A stretch of 64,000 nucleotides of DNA from Parapedobacter sp051400755 (GCF_051400755.1 NZ_JBLFFL010000003.1:310001-374000); one strand, 5' to 3'. Counted from the first letter of the stretch, positions 9,293-18,101 are shown. Numbers and translations are program-made. Notes: generated by a model not told the origin, from the letters alone.

Positions 9293-10303
9293 TCATGATG
9301 ATCGCTTCATGATATCGCTCAATAGCACCGGCTTCCCCCCCAGCTTCTTGCTCTCGTCGGCCGCTTCCATGAATGCCATGATTTCCAGGGTCTCTGCCTG
9401 GTCGACCGGCGGGATGCCATCTTCGAAAAATGTGATGATCTTATAAAGCAATGGGATATACCCTCCGTACTTTCCGAGGGCCAGGTGTCCTTTTTCGCCG
9501 TAGACCATCCCCCCATAACCGTGGTTGCCCGTGCGCGTACCCCGGAAGGTACCGATACGACCATCTGCCCATGTACCCACGACGATATCGGTATGCTCGT
9601 GGTAAATCCGGGTCAGCCGCTCACATCCAGTACCCATGATCGCATACAGGATTTCCACCCCATGGATGCCATACCAAAACAGATCCGGATGCGTGGGTTC
9701 GATCGTGGCTGGACTGAACGCATCGGCCCCGGTTATTTTTCCGATATCGCCGCGCTTGACCGCATCGATGTTTTCGATATACCGCAGGGACGAAGATGAA
9801 AACACCGGAACCCGGTATTGCTCCGAAGCCTCGAAAATAGCCTTCACGTCTGCCAGCGATGCCGCCATGGGCTTATCGATGAACAGCCGCTTTCCGGCTT
9901 TGAACACAGGCAAAGCCTGCTCCAGGTGCAAGCGTCCGTCATTGGTTTCCAGCAGCACCGCATCGACCCGGTCCAGCAATGCAGGGATGGAATCCACGAT
10001 TTCAACCCCTTGTGCGCGGACCTCCTCGATGTACCCCGGTATCCGCTTTGCGCTGCTTTCAATGGTCTTACTTCCGTAGGGATACGCCGCAACGACCTTG
10101 TAGCCCAGTAATTTTTCATCCGGAACTTCGGCGTTCAATGCCTTGGTAAAGGCCAGACTGTGGGAGGTGTCGAGTCCGATGATGCCGATCCGTTTGCCTG
10201 ACTGACTCCCGCCGGTCCCGACCATCGATTTGCCGTCTGCCAATGCGCCCAATGCCAAGGTGGTAAGGGCGGAGTTTCTGATAAAGGTCCTTCTATCCAT
10301 CAT
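9293..10303 (-). CDS. Gfo/Idh/MocA-family oxidoreductase, Tat-exported
   Basis: A 336-residue NAD(P)-dependent sugar oxidoreductase of the Gfo/Idh/MocA family. The start MMDRRTFIRNSALTTLALGAL carries a twin-arginine signal (RRTFIR). The Rossmann motif reads GIIGLDTSH and the catalytic-Lys region reads LFIDKPMA (EKP variant DKP). These enzymes oxidise or reduce a sugar hydroxyl; secreted members carry a tightly held nicotinamide cofactor. It is the first gene of the downstream unit, preceded by a 290-bp non-coding region with two operator-like sites. The unusual DTSH in place of the usual glycine-rich GxGxxG continuation is typical of one subgroup found beside ceramidase-like and DegT genes. 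Confidence 0.9.
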   Translation of the reverse strand: MMDRRTFIRNSALTTLALGALADGKSMVGTGGSQSGKRIGIIGLDTSHSLAFTKALNAEVPDEKLLGYKVVAAYPYGSKTIESSAKRIPGYIEEVRAQGVEIVDSIPALLDRVDAVLLETNDGRLHLEQALPVFKAGKRLFIDKPMAASLADVKAIFEASEQYRVPVFSSSSLRYIENIDAVKRGDIGKITGADAFSPATIEPTHPDLFWYGIHGVEILYAIMGTGCERLTRIYHEHTDIVVGTWADGRIGTFRGTRTGNHGYGGMVYGEKGHLALGKYGGYIPLLYKIITFFEDGIPPVDQAETLEIMAFMEAADESKKLGGKPVLLSDIMKRSS

Positions 10304-10328
10304 ATTAAATCTTCAATTATACATATGG

Positions 10329-10343
10329 TGCCCAACGTGGGCA
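10329..10343 (-). other. Short perfect hairpin in the presumed 5' leader
   Basis: TGCCCA and TGGGCA form a perfect 6-bp inverted repeat around ACG, 26-40 bp before the start of the Gfo/Idh gene and downstream of operator site A1. It could be a leader hairpin or a chance palindrome; nothing else supports a function. Confidence 0.3.
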
Positions 10344-10352
10344 TTCAGTGTC

Positions 10353-10370
10353 TACGGGTACGTACCCGTA
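10353..10370. promoter_or_regulatory. LacI-type operator site A1
   Basis: A perfect 18-bp palindrome, TACGGGTACGTACCCGTA, centred on a CG step as in classical LacI-family operators. It lies 50 bp upstream of the first gene of the SusCD unit. A close relative (A2) occurs at the same relative place upstream of the transporter operon, and both are paired with a B-type site 93-95 bp away. The likely binder is the LacI-family protein encoded at 18292-19356. Confidence 0.8.
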
Positions 10371-10418
10371 ATCTTCCTGAAAAAAGAGGCAATGGTTTGC
10401 CAAATGCTTCTTTTGAAA

Positions 10419-10482
10419 ACTCCCTTGATTCTTGATAGGATTTACTAATCGGTAACGTACCCGCTAAGTAAGGAAATATTAT
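10419..10482 (-). repeat. 64-bp promoter/operator module, copy 1
   Basis: This stretch aligns almost base for base, with compensating 1-nt shifts, to 18166-18229. Both begin ACTCCCT, contain GATTC, GGATTTA and TAATCGGTAACGTACCCG, and end in an A-rich tract. Similarity at this level between two non-coding regions of one locus points to a duplicated or jointly constrained control module that includes operator B. Confidence 0.75.
10448..10465. promoter_or_regulatory. LacI-type operator site B1
   Basis: ATCGGTAACGTACCCGCT, an imperfect palindrome around the central CG. It shares ACGTACCCG with site A1 (centre-to-centre distance 95 bp) and is identical over these 18 bp to site B2 upstream of the transporter operon. 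The remaining part of the 10304-10593 gap contains AT-rich sequence but no gene that I can recognise. Confidence 0.75.
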
Positions 10483-10593
10483 TTGTAGTTCCAAAACAAA
10501 AGTTAATTTTTTCTGAAATCGTATTTACATTCGGAATACAATACCGCGTGGTGCTTCATTTCCTTTTATCTGACAGCCCGCTGTAACGATTTA

Positions 10594-12051
10594 CTATTTC
10601 AATCGCCTTATTTTGATGTTTTTGAAATACGCTTTATCGCCGTGGGCCTGCAATAGGATGTGGCCGAATTCGGCTTCTCCATAGCTGCCGGTTTTGTACT
10701 CCTTGAACTTCGTGTCGGCTACCCGGTCTCTAAAGTCTGCCGAACCCCGTTCATACCGGAGAATCTGCTCGCCGTTCAGCCAATGTTCCACATGCTTACC
10801 GTTGACCACAATGCGGGCCTTGTTCCACGTCCCGGCCGCGTGTAGCCGTTTTTCACCCGGTGCATAGAGCAGATACAGGGATCCCGTACTGGTTTCCGGA
10901 CTTTTATTGTCCTTCACCGTTTCATGCGTGAAATCGTCGATCAATTGGTATTCCGGACCGTTCAACACCGTCAAACCTTTCGAATTTTTCAGAGGAGAGA
11001 CCAGGTATTTGACGCCTGTGTTTGCTGAGTCCGTTAGCTTGAAATCAAACACCAATTCAAAATTGGAAAACTGCTCCCGCGTGATGATGTCTTTTCCCTC
11101 CCGGCCGGGTAAGACGACCAGCATGCTGTCCTCCACCATCCAACCGTTAGCCGGAAAGTGATCACCGGCTATGCTTCGCCATCGCACATTCGGGTCTCCG
11201 CCGTGAAACAACCACTCCCAGCCTTCGGCTTTTTCCTGCAGTTGAAGCATTCCAGCGGCGAAACGCCGTCCAAATTCTGCTGCGGAGGGACTGTCGAAGT
11301 GTGTGCCGTCGCCGCCGTGCCATAGGCCTTCGGATGACACCACCCCCGTATTGGGAATGGTAGCCGGCAGTTTTGCCAGCTCGTTATTGATCCACTGATA
11401 ACGCTCCCGATACCTCCCCAATTGACCTGCTACAAAAGGAAGCGCTGGATTTCCGACAACCGTGCGGATTCGTCCGATCAATTCACCCAGCTTGTCCAGG
11501 TATACCTGCGCCGCCGCCTCGTCGCTGTCGCTTTCGCCCTGATGCCAAATAACTCCCTTGATGGTGCCCGTTTCCAAGGCTTTTTCTATGCGCCTTACCG
11601 CGTCGTCGTAGGGGTGAGTATCCGTGCTTTCATCATAGGCTCCCGGCGCCCATTTCGCGATGGGTGTTCCCCCCACCGCACAGGGCACTAGTCCGATGAC
11701 AGCCCCGGAATCGGCTTCGGCCATGGCCATCCCAAAGGTCAATCCAGGCCCGACACCGGCAACTTTAGGTTTGTCAAAATGGAGCGGGTGCCTGGCGGCA
11801 ACCCATTCGCCTCGTTCATCAAACATCAATACACTCGGGTGGCCCTGGCTACTATATTCGTCCGAAATCGTCCCGCGGCCCGCCATGTTGGACTGCCCCA
11901 TGAGGATGTATATATGCATATCGGATGTCGTCTCCTGCATGGCATTAAGCGGACGGCAGATCACCACCAACACCAGTAATACATACATCCGACTCACCTT
12001 AGCAGCGCTCGTCGTATGCGTTTTTGACTTTTTATGGGAAGATGTCATCAT
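10594..12051 (-). CDS. SASA-type carbohydrate esterase fused to a DUF1080 (3-keto-disaccharide hydrolase-type) domain
   Basis: A 485-residue two-domain exported protein. Residues about 45-275 match the SASA/CE6 acetyl esterase family: IYILMGQSNMAGRG holds the GQSN nucleophile Ser, GVIWHQGESD the second block, and DGTHFDSPSA the Asp-His pair. Residues about 285-485 are a DUF1080 concanavalin-like domain (WMVEDSMLVVLPG, FELVFDFKLTDSANTGVKY, EHWLNGEQILRYE), a family including hydrolases of 3-keto-glycosides. A signal peptide (YVLLVLVVICRPLNA) is present. Of three close ATGs the one at 12051 is chosen, because AGGA lies 6 nt upstream and the start overlaps the upstream stop as ATGA. It is the last gene of the transporter unit. 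Confidence 0.88.
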   Translation of the reverse strand: MMTSSHKKSKTHTTSAAKVSRMYVLLVLVVICRPLNAMQETTSDMHIYILMGQSNMAGRGTISDEYSSQGHPSVLMFDERGEWVAARHPLHFDKPKVAGVGPGLTFGMAMAEADSGAVIGLVPCAVGGTPIAKWAPGAYDESTDTHPYDDAVRRIEKALETGTIKGVIWHQGESDSDEAAAQVYLDKLGELIGRIRTVVGNPALPFVAGQLGRYRERYQWINNELAKLPATIPNTGVVSSEGLWHGGDGTHFDSPSAAEFGRRFAAGMLQLQEKAEGWEWLFHGGDPNVRWRSIAGDHFPANGWMVEDSMLVVLPGREGKDIITREQFSNFELVFDFKLTDSANTGVKYLVSPLKNSKGLTVLNGPEYQLIDDFTHETVKDNKSPETSTGSLYLLYAPGEKRLHAAGTWNKARIVVNGKHVEHWLNGEQILRYERGSADFRDRVADTKFKEYKTGSYGEAEFGHILLQAHGDKAYFKNIKIRRLK

Positions 12052-13274
12052 ATCCATTCCTGTATCACACCGGTATCGGCAGCCTTATTGGCCAAATGCA
12101 CCGCTATAGCACTCTGTTTTCCTGTTTCGACGTTTGAAAATGGTTTACTGCCTGTACGGATGCTTGCCGCAAAGCCCAATAATGCATAAGCCGTCGGGTC
12201 CCGGTTTTCGCCATCTTGAGTGACAAAGTCCAGCGGAATCGCCTCTCCCTGGCCCCAGGAATCTGCCGTGGCTCCGGTTACACCATCCACGGTAGCAAGT
12301 GTTTTCTTCACCGACTCTCCATACATAAAGGCCTTGGATTGCTGTACCTCAATGGTACCTTTTGTCCCCAGAATCCGGATGGAATATCCTTTATAAGCAT
12401 TACCCAATATGGAACTTACATTGGCCTTCACCCCGCCGGGATACTCAAATATGGCCCGGATGTTATCATACGTTTCCCGGCCATCTTTCCAGTAGTCAAT
12501 GCCTCCTATTGCTGTAACCCTCAATGGATGGTTACCCGTCAGCCAATTGACAATGTCGATTTGGTGGGCACACAATTCCGTCATCAGTCCACCTGAATAT
12601 TCCCGGTACATCCGCCAATTGACCAAGCGCTCCAGTCCGGGCTCGGGAACCGGCCTTCTCCAATCCGAGTTGCGATGATATTGACATTCATACTGCAGCA
12701 CATCACCAAGCCACCCGTTGTTAAGGACTTCAGCAATCCGATGATAAAGTGCAAAATAACGGTATTGATGGCCCACCTGAAATATCAAATTAGGATGGCT
12801 GTTCACCCACTGCTCCAGGTCAATCGCTTCAGCGATATCGTGTGTCATCGTCTTTTCAAGATACACATGCTTACCGGCTTCTAATGCCGCTGTGGCAGCT
12901 GGGTAGTGCAGGTGCTGCGGCAACGCGATGATGACGGCATCTATTTTTTTATCTTCCAGCAGCTTGCGGTAATCCGAATATCCCCTGGCTTGGCCACCGG
13001 CTGATGCCAGGCCCTGCTGAAGATGCGCCTCCAGGATATCACAACATGCCACCAGGCGTAATCCGGGGAGTTGTTGTATGATATTAGCGATGCCGCCGCC
13101 TCGGCTTCCCACCCCGATGAGCCCGAGCGCAAGCGCTGGTTGAGACTTACGCAGGCGGCTATTCCCCATGGGGACGGCCATAGCCGACAAACCCGCCAGC
13201 GTGAACATGCCAGTTGCCAGAAAATGCCTTCTCGAGACTGTGAATCCGTCGTTTTTACTATTTGTCATCTTCAA
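12048..13274 (-). CDS. Gfo/Idh/MocA-family oxidoreductase, Tat-exported
   Basis: A 408-residue oxidoreductase with a twin-arginine leader (VSRRHFLATGMFTLAGLSA). The nucleotide-binding motif is LGLIGVGSRGGG, the second-strand acidic region VACCDI, and the catalytic-Lys region HVYLEKTM (EKT in place of the usual EKP). The C-terminal sheet domain has GGLMTELCAHQIDIVNWL, where the His is a common catalytic residue. Secreted members of this family oxidise glycosides, typically with a retained NAD. It precedes and overlaps the SASA-DUF1080 gene by 4 bp; an oxidase-like step followed by a 3-keto-glycoside hydrolase would make biochemical sense. The exact substrate is unknown. Confidence 0.92.
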   Translation of the reverse strand: MKMTNSKNDGFTVSRRHFLATGMFTLAGLSAMAVPMGNSRLRKSQPALALGLIGVGSRGGGIANIIQQLPGLRLVACCDILEAHLQQGLASAGGQARGYSDYRKLLEDKKIDAVIIALPQHLHYPAATAALEAGKHVYLEKTMTHDIAEAIDLEQWVNSHPNLIFQVGHQYRYFALYHRIAEVLNNGWLGDVLQYECQYHRNSDWRRPVPEPGLERLVNWRMYREYSGGLMTELCAHQIDIVNWLTGNHPLRVTAIGGIDYWKDGRETYDNIRAIFEYPGGVKANVSSILGNAYKGYSIRILGTKGTIEVQQSKAFMYGESVKKTLATVDGVTGATADSWGQGEAIPLDFVTQDGENRDPTAYALLGFAASIRTGSKPFSNVETGKQSAIAVHLANKAADTGVIQEWI

Positions 13275-13310
13275 TCGTGTTTAAATATTTGCTTTAAAAC
13301 GTCATGGTAA

Positions 13311-14621
13311 TCATTCGCGCATTAGCTGGTGTTCTGGCGCTGGGAAAAGCGCTGCATATTGCGTAGGAGGCTCAAAGATACCCCCGCTCCGGTCGTAAAA
13401 ATCATCATCTAACTCAAAAACCCCGTTTTTCCGTTCGATCCACGATGCCCCGGCGCAGGGATGCCAGTTGCTCATCTGCTCCCAGTTTACGTAGTTGCTG
13501 TCGCCATTCGTTTCCATCAACGTCATGCCTATACCCGGGAAGGGTGCCAGACGAGCAGCCAAATTTTTATGCCAATCTACTAAGATGGGGTTCACCGTGA
13601 GATCGGCGCATATGCAGGGTATATTGCGTGCATGAGCCAGCTGAGCAATCCGGAGCGACAGGCTAAGTGTCTTGGCGATGCCTTTCAACACGACGACACT
13701 GTATCCCTGATCGATACGATTCAGCGTGCTCCGCTCATCATAAGCACTTTCATCTGCTGCTATCCGTATGCCCATGTTATGCACATCCTCCTCGTTGTTT
13801 TCCCCAAAAGGTTCTTCATAGAACAATATTTGCTCTAGGGCACCAATACGCTCGGCGTGGTCGATGTACCGTTGGAGTGTTTCTTTGTGCTCATAGCGGC
13901 CATTGGCATCCATGGTATACCACAGCTTCCCGTTGGGGGTACGATCCGTCCGGTAGTGTTTCAGTGCTCCATGTATCTGGGTCAGTCGTTCCATATCACG
14001 TTGTACCATCTCCTCTTGGCTGCCGGGGAACCCAGTTTTTATCTTAAAGACAAAATAACCGGCTTCGGCCGCGGCCTGTACCTGTGCCAAGGGCATCGTG
14101 TACGAAACCTGAAAAAGGATTCCTACCTGTTTGTTCCGATGGGCCAATGCCGGCCGATATTGGTCGGGTAACATGGCATCGAACTCCGTTATTCCATTTT
14201 CCGAAGCATACAGCAGCCACGCCGCATGATCTACGCTGACCAGCGCGTTGTAACTAAAATTCGCATTGATATCCCGCTTTCCGGTCAGCATGCGTGCATC
14301 CGCACAGACCGCCGGCCATATGGCATCCAACAGCTCAATAGGCGAACGGAATGCCGTCTGCCGGGCCCAACGGAGTGCTTTATTGGCTAAGAGGTACATC
14401 GTTGCATTCCCCTCCGCTTCCGAGCAGGAGGCGAAGAACTCCGCATCGCCGTACAGCACGCTTTGGGTGGCGAGACCGATACCACACTTTCCGGAAGCTG
14501 ACTCCATCAACGAGGCCACTTGCCAAAGTTCCGTCAAAAAAGCGCCCTTAAAGCCAAAGGGATGCGCCAGCTTTTCCCGCATGAAATCCGAATCCGTGCT
14601 GACCAAGCGAATCTCCTTCAT
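13311..14621 (-). CDS. Enolase-superfamily enzyme (MLE-like subgroup)
   Basis: A 436-residue member of the enolase superfamily, which abstracts a proton alpha to a carboxylate. Visible catalytic features are the KxK motif in FKIKTG (about 191-193), metal ligands in YTMDANG (Asp about 237), FYEEPFG (Glu about 270) and AADES (about 291), and an opposing Lys in VVLKGIAK (about 313). Lys on both faces resembles the muconate-lactonizing/dipeptide-epimerase subgroup more than the Lys/His mandelate-racemase sugar-acid dehydratases. No signal peptide, so cytoplasmic. It lies 4 bp after the DapA-family gene; the pair suggests dehydration or epimerisation of an acid and then aldol cleavage. The reaction itself cannot be fixed. 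Confidence 0.88.
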   Translation of the reverse strand: MKEIRLVSTDSDFMREKLAHPFGFKGAFLTELWQVASLMESASGKCGIGLATQSVLYGDAEFFASCSEAEGNATMYLLANKALRWARQTAFRSPIELLDAIWPAVCADARMLTGKRDINANFSYNALVSVDHAAWLLYASENGITEFDAMLPDQYRPALAHRNKQVGILFQVSYTMPLAQVQAAAEAGYFVFKIKTGFPGSQEEMVQRDMERLTQIHGALKHYRTDRTPNGKLWYTMDANGRYEHKETLQRYIDHAERIGALEQILFYEEPFGENNEEDVHNMGIRIAADESAYDERSTLNRIDQGYSVVVLKGIAKTLSLSLRIAQLAHARNIPCICADLTVNPILVDWHKNLAARLAPFPGIGMTLMETNGDSNYVNWEQMSNWHPCAGASWIERKNGVFELDDDFYDRSGGIFEPPTQYAALFPAPEHQLMRE

Positions 14622-14625
14622 TTCC

Positions 14626-15699
14626 TTATTGCTGACGTTGTTCGATCAAAAATTTACGTACAAACGCATCGTCTGTCAAACCGGGATAGGCTTGGCAGAC
14701 GCGCGTAATCTCATCGGCTTGACCGGGTGAAAGCTGCTCACCGGGATCCAAGCACCAGGTCCCAGCCATCAGCCCTTGCCGGCGGAGTACCTCATGGATA
14801 CCCGGAATACAACCGTGGAAGTCATGTGCCGGATCAAAGATAGCCGCATTCATGTCCGTGACGGCCACTCCTTTTGTCAACAGCTCTGCCAAACCGACAT
14901 CGTCCCCGTGACGGTAACGTTTTACCTCATCCAACAACGCCACCGCTGCATGTGTCCACACCGCCCAATGCCCCAGCAACCCTCCTTCGAAACGCTTGCT
15001 CACCTTTTTTCCCTTCACGTCAATGACGTAGGTAGTCAGTAAATCTGAGACGATATTATCGTCGTTACCTGTGTAGAGCGCTATTTCCTCATTCCGGCTG
15101 GCGTGGCACACCGCACGTACCAGCTCCAGGGTCTGATAGCGGTTGAAGGGTGCCGCCTTGATGGCACGCACATTCGGGATTTCAGCAAATTCCAGCCAGA
15201 AATCATACGAAAAAACCCGCCCCCCCACGCTGGGTTGAAGGTAAAACCCAAATACAGGAATGACCGCTGCCACTGCGCGGGCACGTTCCAGTATCTCCGC
15301 CTCGGTCTTTCCCTGCAGCCCGCCCATGCTGAGTAATCCTAGGTCATATCCGTACTTCAGCGCCAGTTCGGCTTCCCGCAGTGCTTGCTCGGTCCCGCCG
15401 CAAAGCCCTGCAATGCTGATGAAATGATCTTTGGCACCGGCTGCTGCAATCTCCTCGGCAGCTAATGCCAGCACCGGCTCATATAAACCTACTCCCGGAT
15501 CCCGTATCGCAAACTGCGTGCTGTGCACCCCAACGGCTACACCGCCTGCCCCTGCGGCGAGGTAATAGCGTGTCAGTAATCGCTGATGCGCTTCATCCAG
15601 TTTACGTTCCGCCGTCAGCGCCAGGGGATGTGCGGGAATAACCGTACCTTCCTTCAATGTGGCTTTCTTCGCGGCCGAAAGCCCTGCTTGTCCTGCCAT
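14626..15699 (-). CDS. DapA/NAL-family aldolase or lyase
   Basis: A 357-residue class I aldolase of the dihydrodipicolinate synthase/N-acetylneuraminate lyase superfamily. The Schiff-base Lys is in VRAIKAAPFNRYQT (about residue 180) and the conserved Tyr in FGFYLQP (about 152), the usual spacing of 28 residues. The protein is longer than DapA (about 290 aa), mostly through an extended C-terminal part, and it is not adjacent to lysine genes. Members in sugar loci cleave 2-keto-3-deoxy acids to pyruvate plus an aldehyde. It lies 3-4 bp from both neighbours within the operon and is cytoplasmic. Substrate specificity is inferred only from the enolase-type and SDR neighbours. Confidence 0.9.
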   Translation of the reverse strand: MAGQAGLSAAKKATLKEGTVIPAHPLALTAERKLDEAHQRLLTRYYLAAGAGGVAVGVHSTQFAIRDPGVGLYEPVLALAAEEIAAAGAKDHFISIAGLCGGTEQALREAELALKYGYDLGLLSMGGLQGKTEAEILERARAVAAVIPVFGFYLQPSVGGRVFSYDFWLEFAEIPNVRAIKAAPFNRYQTLELVRAVCHASRNEEIALYTGNDDNIVSDLLTTYVIDVKGKKVSKRFEGGLLGHWAVWTHAAVALLDEVKRYRHGDDVGLAELLTKGVAVTDMNAAIFDPAHDFHGCIPGIHEVLRRQGLMAGTWCLDPGEQLSPGQADEITRVCQAYPGLTDDAFVRKFLIEQRQQ

Positions 15700-15702
15700 A
15701 AT

Positions 15703-16719
15703 CTAAAATTTTCCTTTTCTTTCCTGAAAATGGGTGGGCTTGTTTAGCGCTTCTCCACCCTTGATTAACCATTGTGCCGTCACCTCGATGATCTCCCGTA
15801 CGGTCACCCGTGGGTAACCGAACAGACGATGGCATGCCGACGCATTATTTAACAAGGCCGTCCCCTCTGCTTCGCCGACGAACACGGGTTCCTTACCAAA
15901 CGACCGGCCGAATTGCTCCGCTATCCAACGGACGGACAAGGTCTCCGGCCCGGTCACGTTCAATACCCGCGCGGGCGACGTGCAATGGAGCAGGGAACGG
16001 ATGGCAATCTCATTGGCATCGCCCTGCCAGATCACATTGACATTCTCCGTACGCAAATCAATCGGCTTCTCGTGGAGCACCGACTTGGCAATCTCGACCA
16101 TAACCCCATAGCGGAAATCCACGGCGTAGTTCAGCCGATAAATCAAGACAGGCGTGTTGTTTTTGGCCGAAAAGTATTCAAACATGCGCTCCCTGCCGAG
16201 ACAGGACTGGGCATATTCCCCTACCGGCTCCGGCTGAGTCTCTTCCGAGACACCTCCGGCCGTCACGGGCACAAACGGCAGCACGTTTCCCGATGAAAAT
16301 GCCACGATATTCGACTGGCGGTATTTCTTGGCGACCTCACCGGGCAGGTAGGTATTCATCGCCCAGGTAAATGCTTCGTTGCCGGTAGTCCCAAATTTTT
16401 GTCCGGCCAGGTAAATCACATTGGGTGCATCCGGCAACGACGCCAGCTGCTCATCGTCCAGCAAGTCCGCGGCGATGGTCTCCACACCAGCGGCCTCAAG
16501 TTCCTCACGCATGGCCGGATTCGAAAAGCGAGATACGCCGATTATCCGTTGTCCGCTTCCGGCGATGTCGGCTGCGCGACGGGCAAGGCGGGCCATCGAA
16601 GGCCCCATCTTTCCGGCAACACCGAGTAGGAGAATATCTCCCTTGATGCGGCCGACATCTTCGACCAGCGCCGGGGAAGGTTCCAGCATCCGCTGCTCCA
16701 ATTCGATTAATTCATCCAT
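15703..16719 (-). CDS. NAD-dependent epimerase/dehydratase-family protein with altered catalytic motif
   Basis: A 338-residue extended-SDR protein. The cofactor motif is LLLGVAGKMGPSMA (GxxGxxG), followed by SRF and AADLLDD for adenine contacts, NVIYLAGQKFG and the strand VAFSSGNVLP. In place of the usual YxxxK the sequence reads GEYAQSCLGRE, so the Lys position is Cys; the Tyr is kept. The C-terminal NVTGPETLSVRWIAEQF region fits nucleotide-sugar epimerase-like proteins. It lies 7 bp after the transporter gene. A role as sugar (acid) dehydrogenase or epimerase is plausible, but the missing Lys leaves the chemistry open. Confidence 0.82.
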   Translation of the reverse strand: MDELIELEQRMLEPSPALVEDVGRIKGDILLLGVAGKMGPSMARLARRAADIAGSGQRIIGVSRFSNPAMREELEAAGVETIAADLLDDEQLASLPDAPNVIYLAGQKFGTTGNEAFTWAMNTYLPGEVAKKYRQSNIVAFSSGNVLPFVPVTAGGVSEETQPEPVGEYAQSCLGRERMFEYFSAKNNTPVLIYRLNYAVDFRYGVMVEIAKSVLHEKPIDLRTENVNVIWQGDANEIAIRSLLHCTSPARVLNVTGPETLSVRWIAEQFGRSFGKEPVFVGEAEGTALLNNASACHRLFGYPRVTVREIIEVTAQWLIKGGEALNKPTHFQERKGKF

Positions 16720-16726
16720 TTTTTCG

Positions 16727-17932
16727 TTATTTTAAGAATAATTCATTGAAGTTGTATACCGCTAGTACAAGGAGCGCCAAGAGGCCTGCAAGACCGGCCA
16801 CGCGGATAAAAGGTGAGTTGACCTCGGGTCCCATCACCGCACGGTCGCAGGATATGCGATACATCACAATGCCAATAAACGGCACCAGGAAAATCGTGAC
16901 ACGTTGTGCAAACACAATCATTTCCAGCGGCGGCTTCTCATAACCGATGGCAATGGCACAGCCCGCTGTCATGACCAGTGCGATGAATACCTTCACGGTT
17001 TTTGCGTCCAACCCACTCCCGTAGCCAAATCCGTCGGACAGCATGGCTCCTCCAATGGTAGCATTGCCCACTACCGATGAAAAAGAAGCCCCGAACAGCC
17101 CGATAAGAAACAGGTACGAGGCATACTTCCCGAAAAGCGGTTCCAGTGCCTGGGCCATGTCCGAGGCCTTGGTCACGGGTATCCCCTGTCGATGCAATAC
17201 CGCGGCTGCACAGATAATCACCACTGCACACATGACGCCCAACATGACAATACCTGCGGCTCCGCTGTTCTCATGCTGCTTCATCTGGGGATTGACCCTC
17301 CTCGCCGCCTGTATCAAGTACGCCTGATAGAACGCCCCCACAATGGAAAAACAGGATGCCGAAAAGGCGATGATCAATCCCAAGGATTCAGCAGGGATAA
17401 CCGGAACGAGACCCGACACAATACCGCCTACGCTGGGTCGGGCGAGAAACATGGTCGTCACGAATGCGAAAAGCATCAATGCCACAATCCCGATCATCAG
17501 TCGCTCCAGCACCTTATAAAAGTCGCGGAAAAACAGCAATGCAATGCCGATGAGGTTAAAAAGAATGATCCAGGGCGCCATTGGCGTATGACTCGCTTCT
17601 GCGATGGAAATGCCTACGCCGATGGAATTCCCTGCCTGAAAAGAAATGGCCACCAAAAAAATACCGAAACCCATCAATCCCGACACCCACTTGCCATAAC
17701 GCTGGCGGATAGTCGTAAGCAGTGATTGTTCGGTGGCCATCCCAATCCGGGATGCGATGTTGGTAAAAACCATCATGAAGAAGATGGCGACCACCACTAC
17801 CCAGAGTAGCCCATAACCATAGGTGGCACCCATCTTGGAAGTAATGGTAATTTTGCTCGGCCCGAAGACAATGGCTGCCGTTACGACACCGGGAGCCAGG
17901 GTCATCAGCCAACGTTTGATATTATTCATCAT
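16727..17932 (-). CDS. Nramp-related transporter without the DPGN metal motif
   Basis: A 401-residue polytopic membrane protein with about 11 hydrophobic segments and the general layout of the Nramp (LeuT-fold) family. True Nramp metal carriers have DPGN in TM1 and MPH in TM6. Here TM1 reads VVTAAIVFGPSKITITS, so the position is GPSK, and TM6 reads SIVGAFYQAYLIQAARR without MPH. Metal transport is therefore unlikely, and uptake of an organic compound made in the periplasm is a reasonable inference from its place as first gene of a sugar-acid operon. It lies downstream of the A2/B2 operator pair. Two starts are possible (17932 or 17929). Confidence 0.82.
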   Translation of the reverse strand: MMNNIKRWLMTLAPGVVTAAIVFGPSKITITSKMGATYGYGLLWVVVVAIFFMMVFTNIASRIGMATEQSLLTTIRQRYGKWVSGLMGFGIFLVAISFQAGNSIGVGISIAEASHTPMAPWIILFNLIGIALLFFRDFYKVLERLMIGIVALMLFAFVTTMFLARPSVGGIVSGLVPVIPAESLGLIIAFSASCFSIVGAFYQAYLIQAARRVNPQMKQHENSGAAGIVMLGVMCAVVIICAAAVLHRQGIPVTKASDMAQALEPLFGKYASYLFLIGLFGASFSSVVGNATIGGAMLSDGFGYGSGLDAKTVKVFIALVMTAGCAIAIGYEKPPLEMIVFAQRVTIFLVPFIGIVMYRISCDRAVMGPEVNSPFIRVAGLAGLLALLVLAVYNFNELFLK

Positions 17933-18101
17933 TCAAAAACCTATTGTTATCAGTCATCACCAACCCGGATTTTACACGTTCGTGAGCTCAATCCGGAATC
18001 CGTTGTTCAATAGGGGTCAGCTGCACGCGTGATACCCAGAAAGGCCGACGAGCCATCAATGCATCAGGTCCATGTAGTATGGTTTTCAACTTTTCCTGAA
18101 T

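Noticed and set aside
12048..13274. Assignment of the Gfo/Idh/MocA protein as a GH109 glycosidase
   Set aside because: The catalytic region retains an EK pair (LEKTM) as in oxidoreductases, and the GH109-specific motif is not recognised.
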